NCBI RefSeq assembly: GCF_022878925.1
Contig: NZ_CP084628.1
Coordinates: 248,001 to 312,000 of the forward strand
Reading direction: 5' to 3'
Source of the DNA: Caballeronia sp. TF1N1
Lineage (GTDB): Bacteria; Pseudomonadota; Gammaproteobacteria; Burkholderiales; Burkholderiaceae
Length of the DNA stretch: 64,000 nucleotides
Shown: one piece after another, positions 1 through 8,729 of the stretch
Layout of the letters: each line of letters opens with the position of its first letter
Numbering within the stretch: the first letter of the stretch is position 1
The notes under the pieces: model-generated
Told to the model about the DNA's origin: nothing
Databases searched by the model: none
The model's input: the letters and a program-made list of their open reading frames with translations, nothing else
Translations under genes and position numbers: made by a program

Positions 1-1
1 G

Positions 2-922
2 CTCAATCGCCGCAACTACGACAAGCGGATATCCATGGGCAGTCTGGCAGGCGCTGGTACGTTGGGCTTTCTCGTGCCGCCATCGAACATCATGATCGTG
101 TATGGCGTGCTGGCGCAGGTTTCCGTGCTCAAGCTCTTCGCCGCAGGACTGATACCGGCCATTCTTCTCGCGTCGTGCTTCATGGCGTGGATCATGATTC
201 ACACCACCTGGAACAAGAGCCTGATTCCCGAGGAAGAAAGTTTCGCGACCATGCCTTGGCGCGAGCGCTTTGCATCGCTTAAACATCTTGCGCCGGTCGC
301 GCTATTGATCGGCGCGGTTCTCGGCAGCATGTACGGCGGGCTCGTCACGCCATCGGAAGCGGCTGCGGCCGGTGTGGTCGGCGCGCTTGCCATCGCGGGC
401 TTTCAAAAGGACCTGAGCGTTGCAAAGCTGAAGGAAGTCGGACTTGGCGCGGTAAAGACCTGTTCCATGATCGCGCTGATCATTCTCGGCGCATCCATTC
501 TCGGCAGTGCGTCCGCGTTTCTCGGCGTGGGACAGGCGGCCGCCACGTTCGTGCAGGAACTGCACCTGTCGCCGGTTGCGCTGCTGTTCGTGCTGTTCAT
601 CGGCTATATCCTGCTCGGCTCGTTTCTCGAAGGCTTTTCGATCATCGTCATTACGTTGCCTATTGTTCTGCCGATGGTTCTCGCAGCCGGATTCAACGCC
701 ATCTGGTTCGGCATCTTTCTGGTGATCGCGGTGGAGATCGTTCAGGTTCACCCGCCTATAGGCTTCAATCTCTTCGTGATTCAAGGCATCACGGGAGAGA
801 AGCTCTCCGTCATCACCAAGGCCACGCTGCCCTATCTCGTGCTGCTCATTCTGTTCGGCATTGCATTGATCGTGTTTCCGCAGATCGCGCTTTGGTTGCC
901 GGAACAACTCGGCTTGAAGTGA
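2..922 (+). CDS. dctM: TRAP transporter large permease (DctM family), 5'-truncated by window edge
   Basis: This is the C-terminal part (about 306 residues) of a TRAP-transporter large membrane subunit, which moves carboxylate-type substrates with sodium or protons. The frame is open from the first bases of the window, so the start lies upstream and the first ATG at 35 is internal. The visible text has the family's GTLGFLVPPS loop, several hydrophobic helices and the late segment VHPPIGFNLFVIQ. A family member is about 430 residues, so roughly 120 are missing. The small permease and binding protein are expected just upstream. It sits 27 bp before hyuA, so it probably imports the substrate of that enzyme. 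Confidence 0.93.
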   Translation, partial: LNRRNYDKRISMGSLAGAGTLGFLVPPSNIMIVYGVLAQVSVLKLFAAGLIPAILLASCFMAWIMIHTTWNKSLIPEEESFATMPWRERFASLKHLAPVALLIGAVLGSMYGGLVTPSEAAAAGVVGALAIAGFQKDLSVAKLKEVGLGAVKTCSMIALIILGASILGSASAFLGVGQAAATFVQELHLSPVALLFVLFIGYILLGSFLEGFSIIVITLPIVLPMVLAAGFNAIWFGIFLVIAVEIVQVHPPIGFNLFVIQGITGEKLSVITKATLPYLVLLILFGIALIVFPQIALWLPEQLGLK

Positions 923-949
923 GCATGCGCTGTTGTATCTCGCTGATAA

Positions 950-3079
950 ATGGAAAATATGATGACGTCTAGGTTTGCCATCTCAGTCGATATCGGTGGC
1001 ACGTTCACCGACTTCGTATTGCTGGACAGCAAGAAGAAAAGTGTCACGACCGCGAAGGTCCTGAGCACGCCCGAACGCTCGGAAGAAGCGATATTTTCCG
1101 GCTTCGAGCACTTACGCCGCGATGCGGAACTGGACCTCGCGGATTGCGATGTCTTCCTGCATGCGACGACGGTCATCACCAACGCCGTCATCGAACGCAA
1201 GGGGCACGACTTCATTTTGTTGCATACCGAAGGCTTCGGCACGACGCTTGAAACCGGCCGTGAGCATCGTTACAACGTATCGAACTTGAGGCTGGCTTTT
1301 CCGAAACCGCTGACCAAACACCGGTTGAAGGTATCGGTACGTGAACGCATTGCCTACACGGGTGATCTCGTGCGGCAACCCGACCAAGCTGAACTCATCG
1401 CGGACGTGCGCCGTCTCGTCGATGAAACGGGCGTGACGAACTTCGCCATCTGTTTTCTGCATGCCTTTCAAAACCCCGCAAACGAGCAGTTGGTGGAAAG
1501 CTGGCTTGCAGAAGCCTTCCCCGATGCCGTCATTTCCACATCTAGCGCCGTGGCCCCGCGTTCGGGCGAGTACGAGCGCTGGATGACATGCGCCGTGAAT
1601 GCGTTCACCAAGCCGTTGCTGAGTCAGTACGTGAAGCGCCTGGAGACGAGAGCCGCCGACGCGGGCTTCAATGGCCGCCTTTTGATGATGACGTCGTCCG
1701 GGCTGCCGTTGCCCATCGGTCACTGCGTCAGAGCGCCCGTCCGTTTGATCGAGTCGGGTCCCGCGGCAGGCGTTCTCGCCGCGAGAGAGATCGCCGCGCG
1801 TAATGCACCAGCGCCGCAAGACAGCGGTGCCGTGGACGATACCGTGCTCGCCTACGACATGGGCGGCACGACCGCCAAGGGCGCGTTCCTCATCGCCGGC
1901 AAGGTCGATGTGCAAGCGGGCCTCGAAGTGGCGCGCGAGGGCGCATTCGAAGCCGGCAGCGGCTTTCCGCTCATCATTCCCGCGCTCGACTTGATCGAGA
2001 TTGGCGCGGGCGGCGGCAGCATCGCCGAGATCGACGAACGCGGCGCCATCTCCGTCGGACCGAAGAGTGCGGGCGCCGTTCCCGGCCCGGCATGCTATGC
2101 GCGCGGCGGACAAGCCGCGACCGTCACCGATGCGAATCTCTTCCTCGGCTTTCTCGGCGAGGCGAACTTCCGCAATAGCGGCATCGACGCCACCCGGGTT
2201 GAAGCCAAGCGTGCGATTCAGCAGAACATCGCGGAGCCGCTGGATATCTCGGTGGAGCGCGCGGCTATCGGCATTCATCGCATCATCAACGAAAACGTGG
2301 CACGCGCGTTTCGCGTGCATGCAGCGGAACTCGGTGTCGACTACCGGCGCGCCACGCTGGTCTGCACCGGCGGTTCGTCGCCCGTGCATGCGTTGCCTAT
2401 TGCGCAGCTGCTGTCCATCCGGCGCGTGATCTTTCCGTTCGCCGCGGGCGTGGCTTCCGCCATGGGTCAGTTCGCGAGCAGCGAAGGGATTATCCTGCAG
2501 CAAACGAGAAAAATGAGTCTCGCCGATGTCACCGATGACGTCATCGCGCAAGAAGTCGCTCGACTCGTGCAGGCCGAACCATACGCAAGCCAGCTCGTCG
2601 ATGGCGGCGCGCGGACCATCGTGAAACTCGGCATGCGCTACGAAGGACAAGACTCGGAAGTCACCGTCGAGATATCCGATGAAGGGCGTTATCTGAATGC
2701 GGCAAACATTCGCGCCAGATTCCTCGATGCCTACAAGGACATCTTCGGCCTGAACTTTCCGGACTACGGTATCGAGATCAGCACGTGGGTGGTCGAAGTC
2801 TCCTTGCCCGAGCATCTCAAGTCCGTGCGCGACTTCAGCTACGACGCGCTCACGCCATCAGCAAGGATGGAGAAGGAACCCAGGTCCTGCTACATCAGCG
2901 ACGGCGCAACGGAAGTCTGGACCGAAGTCCCCGTCTTCAACCGATACGCCTTGCCGGTTGGCTGGAAACGCTCCGGCCCCGCGCTGATCGAAGAGAACGA
3001 CACCACCATCTACGTTCCAGCGTTTGCCGAAGCACGGATTGCATCGACGCTGGATCTCATCGCGGAGCTCAAGTCGTGA
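950..3079 (+). CDS. hyuA: Hydantoinase/oxoprolinase HyuA-type subunit
   Basis: This is a 709-residue protein of the hydantoinase A/5-oxoprolinase/acetone-carboxylase-beta family. Such subunits bind ATP and work with a HyuB subunit in ATP-dependent opening of a cyclic amide or in carboxylation. The ASKHA nucleotide-binding signature DIGGTFTDF is near residue 15. A second glycine-rich segment, DMGGTTAKG, is near residue 305, and GAGGGSIAEID follows. Length is normal for the family. Start ATG 950 is used; ATG 959 is an alternative. The stop overlaps the GTG of the following hyuB. Whether the substrate is a hydantoin, an oxoproline or a ketone cannot be read from sequence. Confidence 0.9.
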   Translation: MENMMTSRFAISVDIGGTFTDFVLLDSKKKSVTTAKVLSTPERSEEAIFSGFEHLRRDAELDLADCDVFLHATTVITNAVIERKGHDFILLHTEGFGTTLETGREHRYNVSNLRLAFPKPLTKHRLKVSVRERIAYTGDLVRQPDQAELIADVRRLVDETGVTNFAICFLHAFQNPANEQLVESWLAEAFPDAVISTSSAVAPRSGEYERWMTCAVNAFTKPLLSQYVKRLETRAADAGFNGRLLMMTSSGLPLPIGHCVRAPVRLIESGPAAGVLAAREIAARNAPAPQDSGAVDDTVLAYDMGGTTAKGAFLIAGKVDVQAGLEVAREGAFEAGSGFPLIIPALDLIEIGAGGGSIAEIDERGAISVGPKSAGAVPGPACYARGGQAATVTDANLFLGFLGEANFRNSGIDATRVEAKRAIQQNIAEPLDISVERAAIGIHRIINENVARAFRVHAAELGVDYRRATLVCTGGSSPVHALPIAQLLSIRRVIFPFAAGVASAMGQFASSEGIILQQTRKMSLADVTDDVIAQEVARLVQAEPYASQLVDGGARTIVKLGMRYEGQDSEVTVEISDEGRYLNAANIRARFLDAYKDIFGLNFPDYGIEISTWVVEVSLPEHLKSVRDFSYDALTPSARMEKEPRSCYISDGATEVWTEVPVFNRYALPVGWKRSGPALIEENDTTIYVPAFAEARIASTLDLIAELKS

Positions 3080-4752
3080 ATGCTACAGTCAAGATGGACC
3101 CGGTCGATGCCGGCATCATCTGGTCCCGTTTCGTCTCGGTTGCGGACGAAATGGTTTCGGCCATGGAACGCACCGCTTTCTCGACGATGGTGCGCGCAAG
3201 CGGCGACTTCTCGTGCATGATTTTCGACGCACGCGGCAAGCTGATTGCGCAAGGCGCGACGAGTGTGCCGTCGTTTACGGGAACCGGCCCCAGCACGCTT
3301 GCTCATATCCTCGACGTGTTCGACGCGGCCGCTCTGCGCGACGGCGATATCATCGTGACCAACGATCCCTGGATCGGCACGGGTCATACGTTCGATATCA
3401 ACGTCGTGAAACCGGTGTTCTTCGAAGGACGCATTGCCGGATACTGCCTGACCGTTTCGCATCTTGCCGATGTCGGCGGCGTGGGAATGGGTTCGGTCGC
3501 GAAGGACGTCTACGAGGAAGGCTTTTCGCTTCCGCCCGTGAAACTCTTCGAAGCGGGCGTGGAGAATCGCTTCGTGTTCGACTTCATCAGAAACAATGTT
3601 CGCACCGTCGATTACGTGTTGGGCGACATCTATTGCAATGTCGCGGCATGCAACGTCGGCGCGCAAGGGCTCGTCAAGATTCTCGTGGAGCATAAGCTGT
3701 CCACCACCATCGACGCCGCCGATGCGATCTTCGCGCTCACGCGCAAGTCGATCAACGCGAAGCTCGAACGCATGCCCAAGGGAAGTTATGCGGCGACCAT
3801 ACCCGTCGAAGGCGGAAAGGACTTCCCCGACATCTCGCTCTCCGTCACCGTCACGTTGAGCGACTCCGGCTTCGCGTACGACTTCGCCGGAACGGACCCG
3901 GTGGTGAATCGCGGCGTCAACGTGCCGATCTGCTATACACGCGCGTTCTGCTACTTCTGCACGAAAGTGCTCGTCGCGCCCAGCATTCCCAACAATCAGG
4001 CCATACTCGATTTCGTCACCATAGCGGCGCCCGACAACTGCATTCTCAATGCGCTCAGGCCGAACCCGACCGGTGCGCGGCATGTCTTCGGCCATTTCGT
4101 CGGACCGCTCATTTTCAATGCGCTGGCCGAGGCCTTCCCCGACGACGTGCAAGCCGACTCGGGGATGGTGTTCCAGATGAATCTTCGCGGCCAGACGCGC
4201 GCGGGAAAGCACTATTCGTCGATCTATTTTTCGGCGGGCGGATACGGCGCGCTAGCAGGTTACGATGGCCGCCCTGCCTTGCCCGCACCGGCCAACATCA
4301 TCGGCGGCTCGGTTGAATTCTGGGAGCAGCAGATTTGCTGCACGTTCCTCAAGAAGGAGATACTCAGAGACTCGGGCGGGCCCGGCGAGTTTCAAGGCGG
4401 CAACGGTCAGATCTTCGCCATCAGGAACGACACGGGTCATCCCATCGAGGCATCGTTCATGGCGTCGCGGACCAAGATAGCCGCGAAAGGATTTGCAGGC
4501 GCGGGCGCCGGCGCGCATCGGCTCATCTTCGTGGACGATGTCGAGACCGATCCCAAGGCGCGCGTGCTCATTCCAGACGGCGGTATCGTGGAGATTCGCG
4601 ACGCGGGCGGCGGCGGATACGGCAACCCGGATCGCAGATCGCTCGATGACATCGCAGCCGACCTCGAAGCCGGGCTGATCAGCGCGCAGTTCGTCGACGA
4701 CAACTATCCCCGGCAGGCGCGTCAGCTCGCGCGCTCCGTGGGTGCATCGTGA
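3076..4752 (+). CDS. hyuB: Hydantoinase HyuB-type subunit
   Basis: This is the 558-residue partner of the preceding HyuA. The family (hydantoinase B/oxoprolinase C-terminal half) carries motifs seen here: an N-terminal DPVDAGIIW-type segment, the NDPWIGTGHTFD motif (family consensus NDPyxGGtHlpD) near residue 95, and a glycine-rich GGGGYGNP tail near residue 514. The GTG start at 3076 overlaps the hyuA stop (GTGA), indicating translational coupling. ATG 3094 is a weaker alternative. The open frame reaches back to 2785, but that part is the out-of-frame shadow of hyuA. With the TRAP permease it forms a transport-plus-ring-opening unit. Confidence 0.9.
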   Translation: MNATVKMDPVDAGIIWSRFVSVADEMVSAMERTAFSTMVRASGDFSCMIFDARGKLIAQGATSVPSFTGTGPSTLAHILDVFDAAALRDGDIIVTNDPWIGTGHTFDINVVKPVFFEGRIAGYCLTVSHLADVGGVGMGSVAKDVYEEGFSLPPVKLFEAGVENRFVFDFIRNNVRTVDYVLGDIYCNVAACNVGAQGLVKILVEHKLSTTIDAADAIFALTRKSINAKLERMPKGSYAATIPVEGGKDFPDISLSVTVTLSDSGFAYDFAGTDPVVNRGVNVPICYTRAFCYFCTKVLVAPSIPNNQAILDFVTIAAPDNCILNALRPNPTGARHVFGHFVGPLIFNALAEAFPDDVQADSGMVFQMNLRGQTRAGKHYSSIYFSAGGYGALAGYDGRPALPAPANIIGGSVEFWEQQICCTFLKKEILRDSGGPGEFQGGNGQIFAIRNDTGHPIEASFMASRTKIAAKGFAGAGAGAHRLIFVDDVETDPKARVLIPDGGIVEIRDAGGGGYGNPDRRSLDDIAADLEAGLISAQFVDDNYPRQARQLARSVGAS

Positions 4753-4813
4753 AGCCGGCTTTTTGGCCCGATACAATGCACAACACGCACCTTCACTTCG
4801 AAAGAGAACCGAC

Positions 4814-5701
4814 ATGTCAGGCGTGATAGACCTTGGCGGCAAGTCCTTCACCAGGCGCTTCGTGCGAAGCGGAGACATCCGCTTTCATATGGTGGATGGT
4901 GGCGTCGGCCCGACGGTCGTGCTCGTGGCGGGCTTCCCGCAGACCGCTTATGCGTGGCGTCGCGTGCAACCGCTTCTGGCCGATTCCTACCGTACCATCG
5001 CCATCGATTTGCCCGGTCAAGGTTACTCGGACAAGCCCACCACCGGCTACGACACCGAGACCGCCGCCGCGCGCATCAATGGTCTCTTGCGGTCGCTGGG
5101 TGTCGAGCGTCACTTCTATGTGGGCCATGACATCGGATCGTGGATTGCTTATCCGTACGCGCATCGCTATGAGGCCGAGCTCGACGGCATCGTGTTCATC
5201 GATGGCAACATCCCCGGCATCACGCTCAAGCCCGAAGTATCGGTCACCGCGCCTTCGAACTGGAAGAGCTGGCACTTCCTGTTCAACGCGGTGGACGACC
5301 TGCCTGAAGCGCTCATTGCAGGCAAGGAGCGCGTGCTGATCGAATGGTTCTTCAACAAAAAGACCGCCAACGCAATGGCCACGTTCGAGCCTGCCGACAT
5401 CGACGAATACGTCAAGGCGTATGCGTCGCTCGGCGGCCTGCGCGGCATGCTCGGCTATTATCGGGCCGTCGAAGAGGACATGAAGCAGAACCAGAAGCTC
5501 TTTGCCAGCAAGATCAAAAAGCCCGTGCTCGCGCTTGGAGGCGATGTGGGCAGCGCGCCCACCATCCATGAACTGATGAAGCCGCTCTGCGAAGACCTGA
5601 GCGGCGGTGTGATCCAAGACTGCGGGCATTACATTCCCGAAGAGCAGCCGCAAGCGCTGGCAGCGGAACTCAAACGCTTCTTCGAGACATGTCTCGGTTG
5701 A
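4814..5701 (+). CDS. Alpha/beta hydrolase, epoxide hydrolase/dehalogenase type
   Basis: This is a 295-residue alpha/beta hydrolase. The oxyanion loop GFPQT is at residues 40-44. The nucleophile elbow VGHDIGS places Asp106 as nucleophile, so this is the epoxide hydrolase/haloalkane dehalogenase branch and not a serine esterase. The general-base His is in DCGHYIPEE near residue 275. ATG 4814 is chosen because the N-terminus then matches the family; an upstream in-frame ATG at 4742 would add 24 low-complexity residues overlapping hyuB. It follows hyuB by 61 bp and could be cotranscribed. The substrate is unknown. Confidence 0.85.
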   Translation: MSGVIDLGGKSFTRRFVRSGDIRFHMVDGGVGPTVVLVAGFPQTAYAWRRVQPLLADSYRTIAIDLPGQGYSDKPTTGYDTETAAARINGLLRSLGVERHFYVGHDIGSWIAYPYAHRYEAELDGIVFIDGNIPGITLKPEVSVTAPSNWKSWHFLFNAVDDLPEALIAGKERVLIEWFFNKKTANAMATFEPADIDEYVKAYASLGGLRGMLGYYRAVEEDMKQNQKLFASKIKKPVLALGGDVGSAPTIHELMKPLCEDLSGGVIQDCGHYIPEEQPQALAAELKRFFETCLG

Positions 5702-5775
5702 TCGATGTCGATGCTGCGAATGTCTTCCGCCCTGCAATGCTTTATCCTTGCCGTCATTGGGGCACGGGGGCATAG

Positions 5776-6738
5776 ATGACGGCCGGTTCGAGAAAGAAGG
5801 AAAGCGATGAAGCCGAAGCCGTGCCGGACACGCGCCGTGCGCGCTTTCCGCCGCTCAAGTCGCTGATCGCGTTCGAAGCGGCCGCTCGGCACGGCAGCTT
5901 CACGCAAGGCGCGGAAGAGATCGGCATTACCACGTCGGCGGTGAGTCATCACATTCAGCAACTCGAAGACTTTCTCGGCGTTCCGCTCTTTCAGCGACAT
6001 GCCGGGCGCGCGGTGCTGACCGTCGCGGGCCGAACCTATGCGCGCGAACTGGAAAAAGCATTCGGCATGATCGCCACTGCGACGAGTCTTATCGCGCCGC
6101 AATCGTGGGGCGGTCATCTGTCGATTGCCGTGCCCAATAGCTTCTCGGTGAAGTGGCTGCAACCGCGTTTGCAGAACTTCCTGAAAGCGAACCCGCTGTT
6201 TCGCGTTCGACTTGCGACGCTTCACACACATGAACTCGATGCCAACCGCTACGACATAGCAATTGCGCATGGGCCTCAAACGCCGGGATTGAAGCTTGCC
6301 GAGCCATTGCTCATCGAACGGCTCAGGCCGCTTTGCAGTCCGCAACTCGCGGAGGAACTCGGCCTGAAAAACCCGAAGGATCTGGCTAAGGCCACGCTCA
6401 TCCACTCCAATAATCCGCTGAACTGGGTCGATTATTTTCGGCGCATAGGCAACCTTGTCGTCAAGCCCGCGCACGACTTGTGGCTCGACCGCTCCGCCAT
6501 GGCAATCGAAGCCGCGGTAAAGGGCTTGGGCGTGGTGCTGGAAAGCGAGATTCTCGCGGAAGAAGAGTTACGCGATGGCCGGTTGATCGAGCCATTCTCC
6601 GACCCGAAGTTCCACGTCGAAAATATCTCTTACTATCTGCTGCGCTCGTCGAGTCTGCGCAATTCGGCCGAAGCGGCCGTGTTTGAAAAATGGCTTCGAG
6701 CTGAATTCGAGTTGGCCAATCTAAGAACGATGTTCTGA
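5776..6738 (+). CDS. LysR-family transcriptional regulator (GcvA-like)
   Basis: This is a 320-residue LysR regulator. A winged helix-turn-helix spans about residues 25-85, with the typical FEAAARHGSFTQGA and TTSAVSHHIQQLE segments, followed by a periplasmic-binding-protein-like effector domain. Text such as RHAGRAVLTVAGR resembles the GcvA/AmpR branch. It lies directly after the TRAP-hyuAB-hydrolase genes on the same strand, so it is a candidate regulator of them and of the convergent operon after it. Its 3' end overlaps the 3' end of the convergent isomerase gene by 18 bp. Confidence 0.92.
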   Translation: MTAGSRKKESDEAEAVPDTRRARFPPLKSLIAFEAAARHGSFTQGAEEIGITTSAVSHHIQQLEDFLGVPLFQRHAGRAVLTVAGRTYARELEKAFGMIATATSLIAPQSWGGHLSIAVPNSFSVKWLQPRLQNFLKANPLFRVRLATLHTHELDANRYDIAIAHGPQTPGLKLAEPLLIERLRPLCSPQLAEELGLKNPKDLAKATLIHSNNPLNWVDYFRRIGNLVVKPAHDLWLDRSAMAIEAAVKGLGVVLESEILAEEELRDGRLIEPFSDPKFHVENISYYLLRSSSLRNSAEAAVFEKWLRAEFELANLRTMF

Positions 6739-7557
6739 GTGCTTGCTCAAGCCTGCGGCTTGCGTAAAGGCTTGACGCCAATCGAGTCCGGCGGCAGTCG
6801 TTCCACGCGGACGGTACTCGCATCCTATCCAGCCTGAATAGCCGCTATCGGCTATCGCTCGTGCAATCGTGGGCCATGACATGTCGCCCGTGCCCGGTTC
6901 GTTTCGTCCTGGTACGTCGGCGACCTGAATGTGCGCCACGTCACGACGATGCATGGCGAACGCATCCAGTACGTCCATGCCGCTCATTGCCGCGTGATAA
7001 AAATCGAAGAGGAGTTTGACGTTGCCTTGCGGGATGTCGCGGACGTAGGCGCTCGCCTGAGCGAGACTCTTGAGGAAGTAACCCGGCACGTCTTGCTGGT
7101 TCAGACATTCGAGCACAAAGGTTACGTTCTGCCCTTCCGCGCGCTTTGCGGCCCACGCGAGATTCGAACGAAAGACGGCTTCGGCCTCGGCTGGCGAGCA
7201 GCCGTCTGGCACTCGGCCCGCCATCAAGTGAATCAGGCTGCACTCCAGCGCGTTAGCGTAGTTCAACGCGAGATCGACACCTTCGCGAAAAACATCGACA
7301 TAGCCTGGAATACAGCCAAAGCCGTTGGAGCCTACGGCCCCTCTTTCGCCCGCCGGCGTGTTGATCAACACTTGTTTCAAGTTCCACTGGCTCAACACGT
7401 TGCGAAGCTCGGTGGCATCGTAGCCATATGGCGATGCGTATTCGACTGCCGCGAAGCCATGCAACGCAGCGGCTTCGAATCGCTCAAGAAATGGCAACTC
7501 GGTAAAGAGCCATTTGAGATTAGCCGCGAAGCGTACGCGCGAAGACCGTGCAGTCAT
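6721..7557 (-). CDS. Hydroxypyruvate isomerase family (TIM-barrel) protein
   Basis: This 278-residue protein belongs to the xylose-isomerase-like TIM-barrel superfamily, hydroxypyruvate isomerase/OtnI branch. Markers are the N-terminal RFAANLKWLFTELPF segment, GFAAVEYASPY, the metal-binding LECLNQQDVPGYF segment near residue 150, LFDFYHA near residue 183 and the late IGCEYRP motif. Family members isomerise hydroxypyruvate or 2-oxo-tetronate-type sugar acids. The start overlaps the stop of ridA by 4 bp (ATGA), so the two are translated as a unit. The true substrate may be another small oxo-acid linked to the racemase/RidA operon. Confidence 0.88.
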   Translation of the reverse strand: MTARSSRVRFAANLKWLFTELPFLERFEAAALHGFAAVEYASPYGYDATELRNVLSQWNLKQVLINTPAGERGAVGSNGFGCIPGYVDVFREGVDLALNYANALECSLIHLMAGRVPDGCSPAEAEAVFRSNLAWAAKRAEGQNVTFVLECLNQQDVPGYFLKSLAQASAYVRDIPQGNVKLLFDFYHAAMSGMDVLDAFAMHRRDVAHIQVADVPGRNEPGTGDMSWPTIARAIADSGYSGWIGCEYRPRGTTAAGLDWRQAFTQAAGLSKHSEHRS

Positions 7558-7982
7558 TTCAACCCCACGATCATTTCGACTTCCACTGCCGCGCCATGCG
7601 GAAGCTGCTGCACGCCGATCGCGCTTCGTGCATGCTTGCCGCGTTCTCCGAGCGTTTCGATCAATAGGCGGGACGCGCCATCGATCACCGCGCCCTGTCC
7701 GGTGAAATCCGCCGCCGATGCGACGAATCCCGTGATCTTCACGATCTGCGCAATGCGCTCATGGCCGCGGAGCGCGTGCGCGAGTGCATCGAGACATGCT
7801 TTTGCACATAACGCTGCCGCTTCTCGTGCGTCTTCAGCCGATAAGTCCGCGCCGACCTTGCCGCTGTATTTGATCGCTCCGTGCTCGCGCGGAAGCTGGC
7901 CGCTCACGAATGCGAGATTGCCGAACACCGTAACGGGCGTGATGAGTTGACTGGGCATTTGCTTGTCGTCTGCGCGCTGCAT
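7554..7982 (-). CDS. RidA/YjgF-family protein
   Basis: This is a 142-residue RidA-superfamily protein. Classical members hydrolyse reactive enamines and imines released by PLP enzymes, while other subgroups act in catabolic pathways. The sequence has the family's VFGNLAFVSGQLP start, the central AKACLDALAHAL helix and the C-terminal VEVEMI strand. However, the segment SAIGVQQLPHGAAVEVE has Gln where canonical RidA has the catalytic Arg (usually R-x-x-V/A). Its activity may therefore differ from classical deaminases. It lies between the periplasmic-binding-like protein and the isomerase in one operon. Confidence 0.85.
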   Translation of the reverse strand: MQRADDKQMPSQLITPVTVFGNLAFVSGQLPREHGAIKYSGKVGADLSAEDAREAAALCAKACLDALAHALRGHERIAQIVKITGFVASAADFTGQGAVIDGASRLLIETLGERGKHARSAIGVQQLPHGAAVEVEMIVGLK

Positions 7983-7995
7983 GAATATCGTCTCC

Positions 7996-8715
7996 TCAAA
8001 GAATCGTTAGGCCAAGCCGCTCATACGCGTGGCGCGCTGTATCGGAAAAAAGGGATTGCAGCAAGGCACATGCATCTTCCGATTGTGCGCAACCCGAAAA
8101 CATCCCGACATAAAAGTCGGTATGGAACTGAATCTCTTCCGGAAGCGGGCCGATGATCTCGATGCCCGCCACCATGGCCAGTTCGCTCATCTGTTGAATG
8201 GCGACGTCCGCCTCGCCACGCACGATGCATTCGCCCGTAAAGCCCTTCTCGATGATGTTCGCGCGCTGATTGACCTGCTCCGCGATGCCCATCTCTTCGA
8301 TCAAGGTGGCGAAATAAACGCCGCTTGCGCCGGTCTTCGAATATGCCACCGATCGCGCGGTCAAGAGAACCTCGCGCAAGTCTTCAACGCTTCTTATCGA
8401 CCGAGGCACGTCCCGCACAGATGCCGCCACACCCACGCCGGTTCTGACCAACCCGCGCACCGTCGGTACATCCAGTACGTTTTCATCGGCGAGACGCTTC
8501 ACATAGGAGCGAGTCGCAATCAGCACGTCCGCTCTTTCACCGGCAGACACGCGCTCTTGCAGCACGTTGGTTGGATCGAACATAGCTTGCACGCGGATGC
8601 CGCTACTTCGTTCGAACGCTGGAATGACGACATCGACGAGCGCGCTCTTGACCGCGAGCGTGCTCATCATCGAAACGGCTGGCGCGAGCGATGGAGTAGG
8701 CATCGTTGAATCCAT
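7996..8715 (-). CDS. ModA-like substrate-binding protein lacking a signal peptide
   Basis: This 239-residue protein has the fold text of molybdate/tungstate-type (ModA-like) solute-binding proteins: an early VIPAFERSSGIRV segment, ERADVLI, the SKTGASGVYFATLIE segment and EADVAIQQMSEL. The ATG at 8715 gives MDSTMPTPSL, with no positively charged hydrophobic leader, so the protein as read is probably cytoplasmic. No ABC permease or ATPase lies beside it. The open frame extends upstream to 9168 but there runs antiphase through the racemase gene. It may be an effector- or ligand-binding protein rather than a transporter component. Confidence 0.78.
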   Translation of the reverse strand: MDSTMPTPSLAPAVSMMSTLAVKSALVDVVIPAFERSSGIRVQAMFDPTNVLQERVSAGERADVLIATRSYVKRLADENVLDVPTVRGLVRTGVGVAASVRDVPRSIRSVEDLREVLLTARSVAYSKTGASGVYFATLIEEMGIAEQVNQRANIIEKGFTGECIVRGEADVAIQQMSELAMVAGIEIIGPLPEEIQFHTDFYVGMFSGCAQSEDACALLQSLFSDTARHAYERLGLTIL

Positions 8716-8729
8716 GACGGTAAAAGACT

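Noticed and set aside
1112..2815. Long antisense open frame (567 codons) opposite hyuA
   Set aside because: His/Arg/Asp-rich text with no family features; it is the usual high-GC shadow of a strong + strand gene. The same applies to antisense frames at 3010-4212, 13436-14608, 23799-25007, 29150-30526, 31850-32878 and 32523-34085.
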